NCBI GenBank assembly: GCA_963693365.1
Contig: CAVNZM010000017.1
Location: 4,836,001-4,900,000 of the forward strand
Source of the DNA: Amoebidium appalachense
Taxonomy: Eukaryota > Ichthyosporea
Length of the DNA stretch: 64,000 nucleotides
Direction of reading: 5' to 3'
Part shown: piece by piece, positions 11,102-34,523 of the stretch
How the letters are laid out: each line of letters starts with the position of its first letter
Position numbering within the stretch: the stretch's first letter is position 1
The notes under the pieces: model-generated
Told to the model about the DNA's origin: nothing
Seen by the model: only the letters and a program-made list of their open reading frames with translations
The model's database searches: none
Made by a program: the position numbers and the translations under genes

Positions 11102-12212
11102 GCGCCCCCTCCCCCCCTCTCTCCGGCACTGCGGCGCCTACACCCACAACCACCTGTCCACCTATCCACCCACCCACCCACCAACACACACACACACCCC
11201 CACCCACACCCACACAAAACACACGCACGCACACACACACACACACACACACACCGTGATACCCCGCTAGCATCCATCCGGTAACATTTCAAAACTAACT
11301 AACGGAACCCCCCCCCCCCCCCCCCCCCCCACCACACACACACACCAAAACCACCACCCACCCACCCAAAAGGGGTTTCCTTCTTATAACTAGTCAGACA
11401 CAAGAACACACACAAACAAGCAATCACACAAATGTCACATACATTTCACATCACTCATATTGTTTTTCCACACCCCTTTCTTGCACAATGTTTTGTATCG
11501 GAACCGAAATTTCCTCAAAGTCGAAGTTTACGCTTTGTCATCCGCCAGAATCACCGATCCCCTCTTCTTGAATTTGCCCCTTGCAAGCGGTGACATGGGC
11601 CTGAACGGGTTAAAAAAATTCGTGTTAGTTTAAAAGTCTAAAAAAATTGTGTTAGTTAGGGTAGCCATTCTCATTTTCTGAACTTGCTCCGCCTCACTTC
11701 CAGCTAGGTCGGGGCGCACATGCTTGCACACACACACAGAGAGACACACAGAGAGACACAGACACGTGCAAGCACACAAGCACACATCAAGCACACAGGC
11801 ACGCACACACACACATGCATGCCTACACACACACACACACATACACAACATCTTGCGATGAAATGCACGTGTTGCAGGATGGGCAAGGAGGCACAACACA
11901 CACGGACTAACTCCGGAGACAGAGACAGAGGGAAGTGGAGAGGTTTACGTGTCGGAAAACCCCCATATTCAAAACTGAACATGCGGCTCATTTCAAGGGA
12001 GCAGATAATAAATATCATAACCACAACAAACAAACAAACAAACAAACAAACAAACAAAAACAAACAATGTAGAGGTCAAAAATGGAATGCGACAACAATC
12101 GTTACAAATAGTACTATCTTACTAACCAGATATCATCAAAACATCCCGTGTGTCGACGTCATTGCCAGCTATACTACATCATTAATTGGTATCATGATGT
12201 GCAATACTCGCT

Positions 12213-12248
<36 letters not shown>

Positions 12249-12639
12249 GGGGGGGGGGGGGGGGGCCCAACGATGGGCTGTACTTTTGGTACATTCTCTG
12301 CGTGTACTCTGTTACGCATGTACCCTATACCCCCCCACACACACACGGGGGAGGGGGGGGGGGGGGGGGGGGGGGGGGACGTCGTCCAAAGTACCCGAGT
12401 TTGGATCCACCCCCCTACCATGTGCAAACCATCTCAAACACGACTTGAGGAACCCCCGGGAGGGGGGAGGGGAAGGGGGGGGGGGGGGAGGGGGGTTTCG
12501 AAAAAAAAATCCCCCACTGGGGGGGGGGGGGGTGGGGGGGGGGGGGTGACCCATTATAGTGTAGAAGTGGGGGGAGGGGGGAGGGGAGGGGGGGGAGGGG
12601 GGAGGGGGGGGGGGGGGGGGGAGGGTAAAAGGGTGGGAC
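8843..12639. repeat. Low-complexity intergenic block
   Basis: This block holds (GGGA)n, poly-G, poly-C, poly-A and (GT)n runs, for example G runs near 9130-9164, 9312-9341 and 12210-12265, C runs near 9491-9517 and 9551-9588, (CA)n near 11229-11254, and (CAAA)n at about 12028-12058. Two stretches, about 10490-11060 and 11340-12200, are largely unique and AT-rich but show no exon. All long open frames here are homopolymer artefacts. Confidence 0.85.
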
Positions 12640-23653
<11,014 letters not shown>

Positions 23654-25845
23654 TTTGTGCAGCTACGAGCACAGTACCCTTGTGCCGTCTGAGCTCTTAA
23701 AAGATTTTAATCATAACTTTAAACTTTCAAACGCGTGGCCAAACCATGCTCGAGGGCAACCCAAAAACGGTCCGACTAATCATAGCGTTTGGATATTCGT
23801 CGATTATCTATGTATTTTTGTCTAAGTTGTTAACAAGTCTCGGTGCCACTACTGTCTGGTCAGTGACGGGGGCCCGCAGGCCGCCAAATCTTCACTGGTC
23901 AGGCCCAAGTTGTAAACTCTGCGGGACACTCGGAGCAGAAGACTGGCTCGGTCTAGGAGTCTCTGGGCCTTGAGAAGAATGAATGAAGTGTGGGTTGCTG
24001 TCTGTTTCAACTCCCGCTGGCAAGCAGCAAGAAACACGTATACCGTTGGCAATGCTACTCCCTGCCAACAGCTGCCGGGAATACCGGAATCAAACATGCA
24101 CACAATTTGCACATGTAATCGGTGAAGAAGATGCTACAGGGTTGGCCACCGTGGGCCAAGACTAAGTTACTGTAATGGACTCAATTGACGTTTTTTGTTG
24201 CACCGTGTACCCCCGCTCCCCAAAAAAGTAGAGAGAAAAAATTACAACGAATGCAAGCACATATTATATATCAACAATAAAATACAGCTCTTCAAAACCA
24301 CAAAGTACCATTGCATGACTCACGCAGGATCCAATAGTAAAGCTTGACTCGGGCAAAACACAAAACTGTGACTCGGCCGGGCCCGGCGTTTGTGCTCTGC
24401 GGACGGTCTCCGTTTCTCGAGAGCCGGCAGCGGCACTCTCACGCACGACAGGCACTGCCGGCAGCCGGGAGCCGGCCGGGATTAGCCAAATATTTTTAGG
24501 TAAAAGCTTGCACGATTGGACATCACCCTAAATATGCAAAAAATCTCTTTTGATAACATGATTGGTCGATGGCCACGGGGGATGCGCATTGCTACGCGTT
24601 GCCGCTTTGGGGCTCGGGAATGTATACGGGAATTCGGTATCATTATTCGTTTTCAGTGTGGGGCTGTATGCCAGGCCCATATTGGATTGGGAATAGCTGA
24701 AAACGTTTTTGTTGGTTTAGTGTTACCCCTGAACTCTTGGTCTCAATAATAAAATATATTTTTGTTGATTTATCTCAAACCATGGGGTCTTATACTGTTA
24801 ATTTAGCTATAGCGCGGTCCGCGGACCTGTGGAAAGATCACCGCCCGGCCCAAGTTACCGTAAGGCCCAGGCTTCTTAGGTCCCGGGAATTGTAAAGTTT
24901 CCAACCCTGAAATAGGATCCAAAGGTTCCTCTGATTGGTTCCTAAAGTTTTTTTTTTCTTTTGGCTGCGGCCCGGGTACCATATCAGGAGCGGGCAATTT
25001 TTGAAATCTCCCTCCCCGGCCCCGCCGGGGAAAATTTGAGGTTTTTGGACCTCAAAGAAGTCAAATCCTGCAAAATCCACTACCGGGAGGCCAAAAAGGG
25101 TGATTTTACAAAAAAGGAGGGACATACATGAAAAAGAGAAAATGGGCGAGTTCAGTGGGCTGCCGATAAGTATATTTCGTGCTGGGCCGGTATACATGCT
25201 GCCGTGGTTGTTGCTGTAGACGGCAGTATGGCATCGCATGTGTCACGTGACCTGCACGTGAATGCGACCATGTGCAGGCACTGAGTCTAGGGGGATTTGT
25301 ATGTGTGTTTTGGAGCACCGACAAGGCAGAGCCAGGGTGAGGGATGTGTAAACATGGAGTTTAGGGAGATCGTGCTGCTATTGTAACATGTGCACAAAAC
25401 AGCCACGTGCACCGGCACACTCCGGTGTACAGAACAATAATATGCACATGCGTCACTGTAATATCATGTATGCGCATGCCGCACAAGGTTTAGGAGACCA
25501 CCACAGTATATACTATTTTCTTTTGGTTGATATCCATGTAGGAATGGTGTGTTGCAGTTGTCATGATCAGCCTGAGGCAGGCACGTGCACTCACTGAATC
25601 ACTAGAACTCATGAATAAAAAATACATTCGCTAAAAACGGCAAGGTAAATTTGGGGCCAAGCTATTATTTCCCCCTTTTAAACGTTTTTTTAGCTCCAAG
25701 AACTTCGACGCCAAAATTTCTATATTTGGCCATCGTATATGATAATGAACACGTGTACTTAAATTAAAGTAGTTATATAAATATGAGCGGCCCGTTACAA
25801 ATACAGTGACGAAAAACAGTGACCCACGAGCAGTTTTTCTTTCTA

Positions 25846-25899
<54 letters not shown>

Positions 25900-27219
25900 A
25901 CACACACACACCAGACACACACACCACCACCACGGTGACCACCACCACCACCACCACCACCACTCACCCCTTAAAAAAACCACACACATACGTGCACGTG
26001 TACACACACACACAGAACACCACCACCACCTCCACTGGACCCCATTTCCTCGTTGTTTTCTTAAGCCTTCAGACCAGTCCTGCACACTGGAGTTAAACAA
26101 TTGAATTCACCTAGGCTGACATGCATCCACCCCCGCCTTCCACTTCCCCTCCCCCCACCCCCACCCCCCCACCCCCCCACCCCCACCCCCTCCCCCTCGA
26201 TGAAGAAGGGCCCCCGTAAGCCTTGGGGGGGGGGGGGGAGGGGGGGGGAGAGGGGAAGGGGGGAGCTCTTGAGCCTCCGGGTAGGGAAGTGGGGTCCGGG
26301 GATCCGGAGAGGAGGGGGGGGGGGGGGGGGGGGAGAGGGGCATATAATATTGGGCCTAGATATCATAGTATGGGGCCCCGGACGGGGAGGGAGAGGTGGG
26401 GGGGGGGGGGGAGGATCCACGGGAAAGACCTTTAGGTGCATGTTCTTATTTATACCCCCTTCGAATCATCCCCCCTCTCCCCCCCCCTCCCCCCCCCCCT
26501 GAGTGCAGGCCGTGACGTAGCTACGATAACCCTGCAGAAGGCAACAAAAATGTATTAATTACTAGCACTATACATGTGTTCATAGTGCAGCTTGCACCAC
26601 GTATGATCTCAGCAACTTTAAAGTAGTCACAAAGTTTAGTTATTTTCATTATTTTCATTGCTCTGAACTCTATTACTCTGAAATGATCACCGTGCATGTG
26701 CCGCAAGATAACAACCCTATATGTGTGCAGCTGCTGCCTGCAGGTTAGACTCGCTGAAAAGACAATTGTCAGTGTGCATCCGACGCTTGCAGCTGCAGCT
26801 AGCCTCTGCAACATTAATACTTGCCAAGTGAATGCTCTTACACTTGATCATCATTCACTCAAAAAACCGAGGACCGACAGATTAAATATTAATGTCGATC
26901 CGAATGATCAGCAAGTGTCTATGCGTACTACTATATATACACACACGTAAAATGCGAAGCTATCAGTTACAAGGCACACCTGCTGCACTGGCACACATAC
27001 ACATACACACCGGCAGATCGATGCTGTCAAAATTTACTTTCATGTACTTCGTAGGTCCGACACAGGTGCACATGAACACGTACATATGTACAAGCCGCGC
27101 ACACACCACACCACACATACACACACACACACACACACTCACACACACACACGCACACACGCACACACGCACACACGCACGCACGCACGCACACACACAC
27201 ACACACGCACGCACGCGCG

Positions 27220-27303
<84 letters not shown>

Positions 27304-27630
27304 GACACACACACACACACACACATCACTGGGTGCGCTCGCTGGGGATTAGTTTTTTGGCACGCTGTTGACTTTATCGTGTGTTTATTATTTGCTATTT
27401 ATTGGCCAGCGGCCAACATTTAAAAATATACTATATACCTAAAAATAGATACTGACTACGGCCAGCAGACATTATACACCTTCCAGGACACATTAACACC
27501 AATAGTCTAACACACCATACTCTCGATCACAAAGAATTCCTAACAAACAGAGAAAAGTGCAAAGGCTCTGTACTATTACTCAGATTCTAAATTTTAATTC
27601 TTTACAGTAAACTTCGGAATGAAAGCTAGC

Positions 27631-27662
<32 letters not shown>

Positions 27663-27748
27663 CCCCTAACATGACTGTACGAAGAACAGGTATAACTTGA
27701 AGCACTACAACACATATGAGATCCGTTACATTGGTGTACATTCCAATA
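23654..27748. other. Intergenic region between the kinase and the exonuclease gene
   Basis: About 23700-25800 is the longest unique, repeat-poor stretch in the window. It contains no frame with both splice context and biased codons. C runs with (CA)n lie at 25849-25910, G/C-rich tracts at 26160-26500, and a long CA/CG microsatellite at about 27119-27320 with pure (AC)n at 27229-27302. A C run at 27630-27659 lies just beyond the exonuclease gene's stop. Confidence 0.6.
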
Positions 27749-29414
27749 TTAGACACTAGTTTGGCTACTCTGACTACTCTGAGATCCTGATTGGCTGCCT
27801 GCAGACTTGCGGCCACGATTACTTTGCTTTCGATCGTGCCATTGCAGCTGCGTCTCTCCAGCAGGTGGCAACGCCAGGCCCAGCACAGCAGATGCACGAG
27901 AAGGGGGTGGGAACTGCCCACCAGCCGAGGGCTGGCCCACATGGCCCAAGTAAGGATGGGGACCGTGCTGCGGCAGTAGCCCAGGCATGGGGAAGGCAGG
28001 GCCGGGCTGAGGCGGCATGATGCCCCACGGTGGGGGCCAGCCATGTGGGTGGTGCGGGCCTGGATGGGGTGCAGGGGGCATGTGCGGCACATGGCCCTGC
28101 TGCATGTCAAGCGCGGGTGCTGGTGGCATGGCATCCTGATTGGCTGCAACCCAACGTGGGCAGCTCTTGGCCCGATTGGAGCCGGGGCAGCCCTTGCCCT
28201 GGCGGCCACACGTCTTGCAGGTCTTGGGGGCTCTCTGGGGTGGCTGCATAGGAGGGGGCACCGGCAAATCCATCTGCAGGGGCCCCTCAGGGCCAATGTT
28301 GCGATGCTTTTTGCCCACTAGCATGGGCAAGGGCCGCTCACGCTGCGCCCCTGCATCGACACCGTCTGGAACAGGGAGGGGTGGCAAGGGGGCAGGCCGT
28401 ATGGTTGCTGGCACAGCGTCTGCCCTCTCCTCGCGCATACGCTTGCGGTGATCTGCCAGGCCCTCGTGTGTGGAGCGCTGTGCATGTGCCGTCTGCCAGG
28501 TCTTCCACTTGTCGAAATGCTTCTTGATGTAGGCCGCATCCTTCATGTAGATTCCCCCAGCCACAGAGGCAGCCTTGTTGAAGTCTTGGGCCAAAGCCTC
28601 GAACAGCTGGCCGTTGGGCTTTGCATGTGCCTTGTAGGTGCCCAGGAGCAGCGTGCTGAATAGCTTGCGCTCCTGAGGGGTAAGCACCGGAAGGAAGGGG
28701 ATGGCCACATGTTGCTTCTGCGCCAGGAACTTGTAGTCGCCCCTCAGTGCAGGGTCCGGCTGTGGTGCACCACGCGCCACCTGGTTGCCCCCCCCCCATG
28801 GCAGCACCGTCACCCTCCTCGACCTCACAGTCCTCTGGCCCGCCCATCACGCCATTGGCTGCAGGCTCGATGTTATCAGACGGAGGTGGGGGTGCGGGCA
28901 CCGCAACTGGCTCCTGCGCCGGGGCATTGGCCACACAGGAGAGCGGGGCAAAGTTGAAGTACTCCTCCGGTAGCTTGTAGCAGCCTACGGGTACCCACTG
29001 GGGGTCGAGGTGATGGCCGTACAGCATCAGCGCCAGTGCCTCCATGTCGTCAACAATCCAGGGGCTGTAGTGGGGGGGCCCCGATGCCTGGCCCAGGCGG
29101 TTGCGGTAGTGTGCACGCAGGTTGTGGCGGTGGCGCCTATTGGACATGGTGGCGTCCAGCAGGCGCAGCGACATGCGTGTGGCCCCAAAGTGGGTGGCCA
29201 GGGGGTTGTGCACTGCCCCCTCCACCTCGTTGGTGCCCCGGATGCAGCGGTAGCGCATGAGCCCATCTGCGTCGGCAGTGGTCTCGTAGTAGAGGGGCAG
29301 GCCGGGGGGGTCCGACAGACAGCCATTTTGGGCGTGTTCGAGCAGCGACTGTGGGGGCACAAGCAAACATCAGAGAGATGGGTGGGTGGTGGTGGTGGTA
29401 GTGTGTGTGTATGT

Positions 29415-29466
<52 letters not shown>

Positions 29467-29542
29467 TGGGGTTGCTAAGGAAAAAAACGAGCAGGGAAAG
29501 GCAAAAAACAACTGGCTAGGCAGCAAGGGCCGTGCGGGCAGT

Positions 29543-29617
<75 letters not shown>

Positions 29618-29621
29618 ATGT

Positions 29622-29656
<35 letters not shown>

Positions 29657-30193
29657 GGCTAGGGTGTGCGTGTGTGTGCAGATGAACCAAGGATGACAAA
29701 TAAGCGAAGAATCTTTTCTGTGGTGGTGGAGTTGTTGGGCGCCTGCAGGGGGAGGGGGGGGGGGGGGGGATGTTGCCTCGAGTCTTTCAAAGCCATCCTT
29801 CTTGAACAGAGGCTTGCCATCCGGTCCGGGCGGCACATCCTTGTAGGTGTTTTTGAACTCCACCAGCCGCGAGACCAGCGTGTATGGGTCGGGAATAACC
29901 CGCCGGATGCGCTCCATGAAGTAGCTCAGGTCGCCGCCCTTGAGCTCGGTTTCAATGTCGATGCCCTTCTGCTCCAGCACCCCCTGTGAGGCAGGATGCC
30001 AATATTAATTTACTACGCACACTGCAATTTGGGTTTGGTAGACTTTGATACCTGCCGTTATTGTAGGACCCCTCCCCTCCACCCCCCCCATCTTCTCCCC
30101 CAACACAAGTAAAAAATGCATGTGGCTCTTTCCCCCCACAACCCTACATTATTTCTCTCTAGGCATATGAATAACCCCCACTCTCCTCCCCCC

Positions 30194-30236
<43 letters not shown>

Positions 30237-31275
30237 CTGCCCCCCTCTCTCTGAGGCTCAGGCTCTCTCTCTTCCCTCAGAAGTTTTGTCGAAGGTGTGC
30301 ATGGTTGTGGGTGGAATGGTGAGTGTGTGCTAACGAGTGTATGTGTGTGTGCGCGTCAGTCACGCATGTTGTTGTTGCCGTTTTTTTTATTTTTATTTTT
30401 TATTTTTTATTTTGGGGGGGGGGGAGGGGGGGGGGGGCACCTTCACATGTCCGTAATCCTCTTCATTCCACACAAATATTGCCTCGCTGAGTGCGCGTGC
30501 GTACTCAGCCCTGCGGGGGTGTGACTTGTACGTGCCGTCCGCCGTGTTTGCAATGGAGTGGAAGGCGTCATTCAGCACAGTCTGCCACACCACCTCCCCA
30601 GGCGGTGCCTGGCCCAACATGCCCTCTCTGGGAGCTGCCTCGGGTCCCCCTGGGGCTGCCTCAAGGCCCCCCGGGGCTGCCTGGGGGTCCTGGGGGGGTG
30701 CCTGTGGGCCGGCAAGGGGTTGCTGCTGCTCGGCAGGGGGAGGGGCTGGGTCAGGGACCACCGGCACCTCGGCACCTGGGTCCGGTGGGGGCTGAATGGG
30801 CCGTAGCCACTGCAGGTGCACCATCAGCTCAAAGGGCGGCGGGCCCAGCTCTCCCAGGGTCTTGCCCTTGTCGGGGCCAAAGGGCACCTGCATGGCCGGC
30901 GACAGCACCTGATCCACCCGCACCACTGCATGCTTCTTGCCCACCTTCATGCCCCCCCAGCGCTCCGGCTGCACAGCCAGCACCACCCCGGTGGCTGCTG
31001 CAGCATGTGGGCCCCGCCGGGGCACAATCTCAACCCCTTCACCGAGTGCCTTTGCATGAAGCCGCGCTGCATGTCATAGAGGGAAGCAAAAAACTCAGCC
31101 AAAAAGCCACAGCACCAACGTTTTTCTCTTCGCTCCACAAAAATCAAATGCATATTCCTTAGCAACCCCCTTCCCCCCCCCCCCCCCCCCCCTTCTCCCC
31201 CCCCCCCCCCCCTCCCCCCCCCCCTCTCCCAGTGCCCAGCTTGTGTGGCACTTGCACGTGTTAACAGTGCTATAG

Positions 31276-31320
<45 letters not shown>

Positions 31321-32430
31321 ACCCCCCACCACCACCACCAATCACCCCCTCCTTTGATAGCCACCCGACACCCAGCATAACACAACTGGAACACTGGCCC
31401 ATGTGGTCAGCCACCCCCCCCCCCCCCCCCCCCCCCCCTCCCTCCCCCTCCCCCTCTCCTCTGGGGGGCCCACAATCTTTCTATATCTGGCATAAGCACA
31501 TAAGCACTGGGGCAAAAAGCAGGTGGGATACACACCTGACAGGTTTGGCCTATCGACCACGGCCGAGTAGACCTGCAGGGACGCATATGCATCAAGGGCA
31601 GCGTAGGTGGCCTGCACCTCTGATAGCGGCTCGTGCCAGTTGGAGCATCGAACAAGTGCCGGCTTGGGCAGCTTCTTGCCTATGACCTGGGCAGTGATGT
31701 CGGCCAAGCCCCGGGCCGCAGAGGTGATAGCTGCACGGGCATAGCAGAACCGGCCCAGCTCCAGATAGCTGGCCACAGGGGTGCCGTAGTCCTTGTTGAG
31801 GTGGGCCGAGTCCGTGCCGATCTGCTTGCCCACCTTGATGATGCTGGGGTCCCTAAGCAGCGCAATCAGCTCGTCCACCAGCCGCGCGGGCGGGCTGTGG
31901 TTGGGGCCCATGCGTGCCAAGTGGAAGATGTACACGGCCCGTGCGGTGGCAATCTGCAGCGTGCAAACCTTGGACCGCGCCTGGCCCACCCGATAGACCC
32001 ACTCGCAGTCCAGCCCCACCACGCGGTGCTGCTGCCCCTCCAGGTCGGCACGAATGGCCGCTGTAGCCACCACCGCCCCCTGGCAGTCGGTGTACACCGG
32101 CTTAGGGTAGTTGGCCGGCAGCTCCAGCCCAGGCAGACCGTCCGTCACGCTTACCAGCGCAGCCTCGTTCAGACGGACGGGGCATTTTGGCCGGGCTAGG
32201 GTTGGAAACATGCGCTCAACAAACGCCCGGTCTTGGCAGCACCGATCTGTGTAGAAGAAGGCCGGGCCCTTGCTGTTGAGCGCCGCCGTGGTGGCAGAGA
32301 TGCGCTGGATCACGGGCTCAATCTCCTGGTGGCTGCAGTCCCGTGTAAATACCTGCGCCCGGATCTCTGGGGTGACCCGCTTCATCAACCTCTCGTGTTT
32401 AAAAAAGAGATAACCTATGAAATTACGAAA
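27749..32430 (-). CDS. WRN/RNase D-type 3'-5' exonuclease fused to transposase-like and SANT-like regions
   Basis: Exons in transcript order: 31536-32430 (frame stays open to a possible ATG near 32523), 30441-31066, 29777-29983, 27749-29348 (stop TAA). The N-terminal part has KGPAFFYTDRCCQDRAFVER, a motif I associate with transposon-derived proteins. A DEDDy exonuclease follows: VVGLDCEW (motif I D and E), KVGKQIGTDSAHL (motif II), TYAALDAYASLQVY (motif III Tyr and Asp). The third and fourth exons include RGTNEVEGAVHNPLATHFG and MSNRRHRHNLRAHYRNRLG, then a helical SANT-like region (FSTLLLGTYKAHAKPNGQLF), a zinc-knuckle-like CKTCGRQGKGCPG, and a Pro/Gln/Ser tail. The metal ligands needed for exonuclease activity appear intact. 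Phases join, using a likely GC-AG donor after 29777. A frame change is needed at the 10-base C run 28788-28797. It is probably a domesticated or decaying mobile-element gene; N-terminal exons may be missing. Confidence 0.75.
29401..29655. repeat. GT, poly-G and (CT)n repeats in an exonuclease-gene intron
   Basis: (GT)n at about 29401-29429, a G run to about 29465, (TC)n at 29543-29602 followed by (TG)n, and a second G run to about 29655. All lie inside the intron between exons 29777-29983 and 27749-29348. Confidence 0.95.
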
Positions 32431-32523
32431 CTGAAAAAAGAGTAGAAAATGTAAAGTTATCCGATGAGCCGACCACACCGGCCGGCTTCGGAAACGCCGC
32501 AAAACCGATCGATCGATGCTCAT

Positions 32524-33160
32524 GATGGCACAAGTAAAGTCTTTGTTGGTTGGTTTGCGGTCCTCTCCTGTAACCTATCAGGTTGAAGTATTGGGTTTCC
32601 TAGTACGGCACTCTGATTGGCTACAGGAGAACGGATAGACCTGCATGGATTAGTGATCGAGTGGAACACCTAGGTGTATGGCACCATCCAGTAGTATTGT
32701 GAGGTTATAACAGGGTTTAAAACAAAGAGGTGTCTCTTTTATATATACTAAACTATGCGTCACGGCGATCTACAAACGTGATATACATTTTAAACCCATT
32801 TTATCTCAATCTTTAAAAGTGCTCTCTTCACGGCCTCTTCCCTTCCCCATCGTCTCTGCCCATTGCCGAGCGTTATGTGGAATGGCTGGCGACCCCACCG
32901 GAGGTACGGCTAGATCATAGTGTGAATATGAATAGTTTTAAGTCTATGGCTGATAGATATCTTTTTACTCTACGTGTTGAGTCCCTTCCGGTGTTAGGAA
33001 CACCAACTACTAGTAGCCTATATGGCGGATACGGTTAGAGAGTCTCGTTCGTATATACATAGATTCGTTTATTCGTAATGTGGTGTGGTGTGAAAACGCA
33101 AAGATGATTATGGATTGGCGGTGTAATCGGTTTCTGGTGTCTCCTGCTCGTATGTGTAAT
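32524..33160. other. Intergenic or 5' region of the exonuclease gene
   Basis: Unique AT-rich DNA with CTGATTGGCTAC near 32611. It could hold upstream exons of the minus-strand exonuclease gene, but none was recognised. Confidence 0.5.
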
Positions 33161-33671
33161 GGTTCGATTCGTGTCAAAAGCCAGATTGCCAGATTGCCAG
33201 AATGCCAGAATTTTGATGGCATTCCAGAAAAGCTAGATTTCGGTCCGGTTCTTGTAGAGCTAAAATCTAGCTTTTTGGGTCAAGAAGGCACTTGCCATTT
33301 TGCGCGGTAATAGAATATCTTGGCTTATCTTAATGAACAATAATAGTTTATTTTGTTAAATGGGCATTTATTACCAAGTTTTATGCATTTTTGAAAAGCT
33401 ATACTAATAAGGCAAAACGCCTAGGATTGGATACGAACTTTATATGGTGCTGGCGTGGCCAATCGTAAGGCGCAGGGTCAATCTGGCAATCTGGAAGGGG
33501 GGGGGGGGGTCGCCAGATTCTGGAATCTGGAAGAGGGGTCAAATTGAATCTGGCCTTAAAATTTTGTTTAAATTTTACGTTCCGATTCGATTGATCGACG
33601 AATAACCATTTTTGGCGAGGCGGTTTTTAATCTGGCAATCTGGCAATCTGGCTTTTGACACGAATCGAACC
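33161..33671. mobile_element. Candidate MITE with 41-bp perfect inverted ends
   Basis: Bases 33161-33201 (GGTTCGATTCGTGTCAAAAG, then two CCAGATTG-type words) are the exact reverse complement of 33631-33671. The outer flanks are AAT on both sides, a possible 3-bp target duplication. The 429-base interior repeats CCAGATT/AATCTGG words and has no coding frame. Confidence 0.7.
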
Positions 33672-33919
33672 AATATGTTCGGGGGGAGGTTTACTCGCGG
33701 CTGCATATCTATCAATAAATGCAACCTGTTAGCTAACGTATATAACCGGAGGTTATTGGCGGTTTTATTCTCTTTTCTTCCTCTCTTCCTCAATATATCC
33801 GTTTTAAGATGACTATCCTAGATCACCATTAATGCTGCACAGTATGATATTGTGATCCGGTGCCTTAACTTTCTTTCGGAGCTACCGATGCTAGCCTCTG
33901 CTTACCCATAATATGTAAT

Positions 33920-34063
33920 AGGGGTGTCATATACTACGATGGCGCTCATTGTTGCCTAGCATGTACATATGTCACTGGCTGCATTTGATTGGCTGCGCTG
34001 GAAAACGCAGTAGGCCGTCGAATGTGGCTGGGCCTCCGACGCAATAAAAAGTGTGTAAACCCC
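33920..34063 (+). mobile_element. hAT-like MITE, copy 2
   Basis: Same element as 3460-3612, from AGGGGTGTCATATACTACG to GTGTGTAAACCCC. I see one substitution and a 9-base deletion near 34036. No matching 8-bp flank was found, so the target duplication has decayed or the copy moved as part of a larger segment. Confidence 0.85.
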
Positions 34064-34169
34064 ATCTACCTATTGCCGGAAAACAGCTCAGTCCTTCCCT
34101 CCCCCCATACCCCTCTTCTATCTCCTTAAACCCACTTCGGTCATGTTACCGGGCCATATCTGACGCCAA

Positions 34170-34306
34170 AAAAAAAAAAAAAAAAAAAGCGAGGGTATGC
34201 CAATGGATAGCATTGAGATTGGGAAGCATGCTCATGGGCATACCCTCGCTTTTTTTTTCGACTGAGATTGGGAAGCATGCTCATGCTATCCGATGGCATA
34301 CCCTCG

Positions 34307-34340
<34 letters not shown>
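34170..34340. repeat. Palindromic A/T-flanked repeat with partial duplication
   Basis: A poly-A run leads into GCGAGGGTATGCCAATGGAT (from about 34189). Its inverse, GGCATACCCTCGC, follows at about 34238 and again at about 34295, each leading into poly-T. The segment GAGATTGGGAAGCATGCTCA occurs twice (about 34215 and 34264). The outer arms pair over about 25 bases with few mismatches. Confidence 0.8.
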
Positions 34341-34341
<1 letters not shown>

Positions 34342-34523
34342 AAATTTAGAACAAAAAAAAACCGGGGCATCAGACAGGGCTAGGAGTGTATAAGGCCCAA
34401 CTATGGCATGGGGCAGCTTATAAAAAGGTCTTATTTTTTATGTGAAAGCTTACTGTTTATATCCTTTCAATGTGCAGCCTTACTTACAAACGTTATGTGA
34501 TACATGCGAAGTTCGAATTCAAC

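Noticed and set aside
12280-12330. Another SINE-like copy (GATGGGCTGTAC ...)
   Set aside because: Only about 20 bases resemble the family, too little to separate from chance in a GT/C-rich context.
33161-33175. tRNA-like B box (GGTTCGATTC) suggesting a tRNA or tRNA-derived SINE
   Set aside because: There is no matching A box, cloverleaf or acceptor stem around it, and the sequence is better explained as the inverted end of the element.
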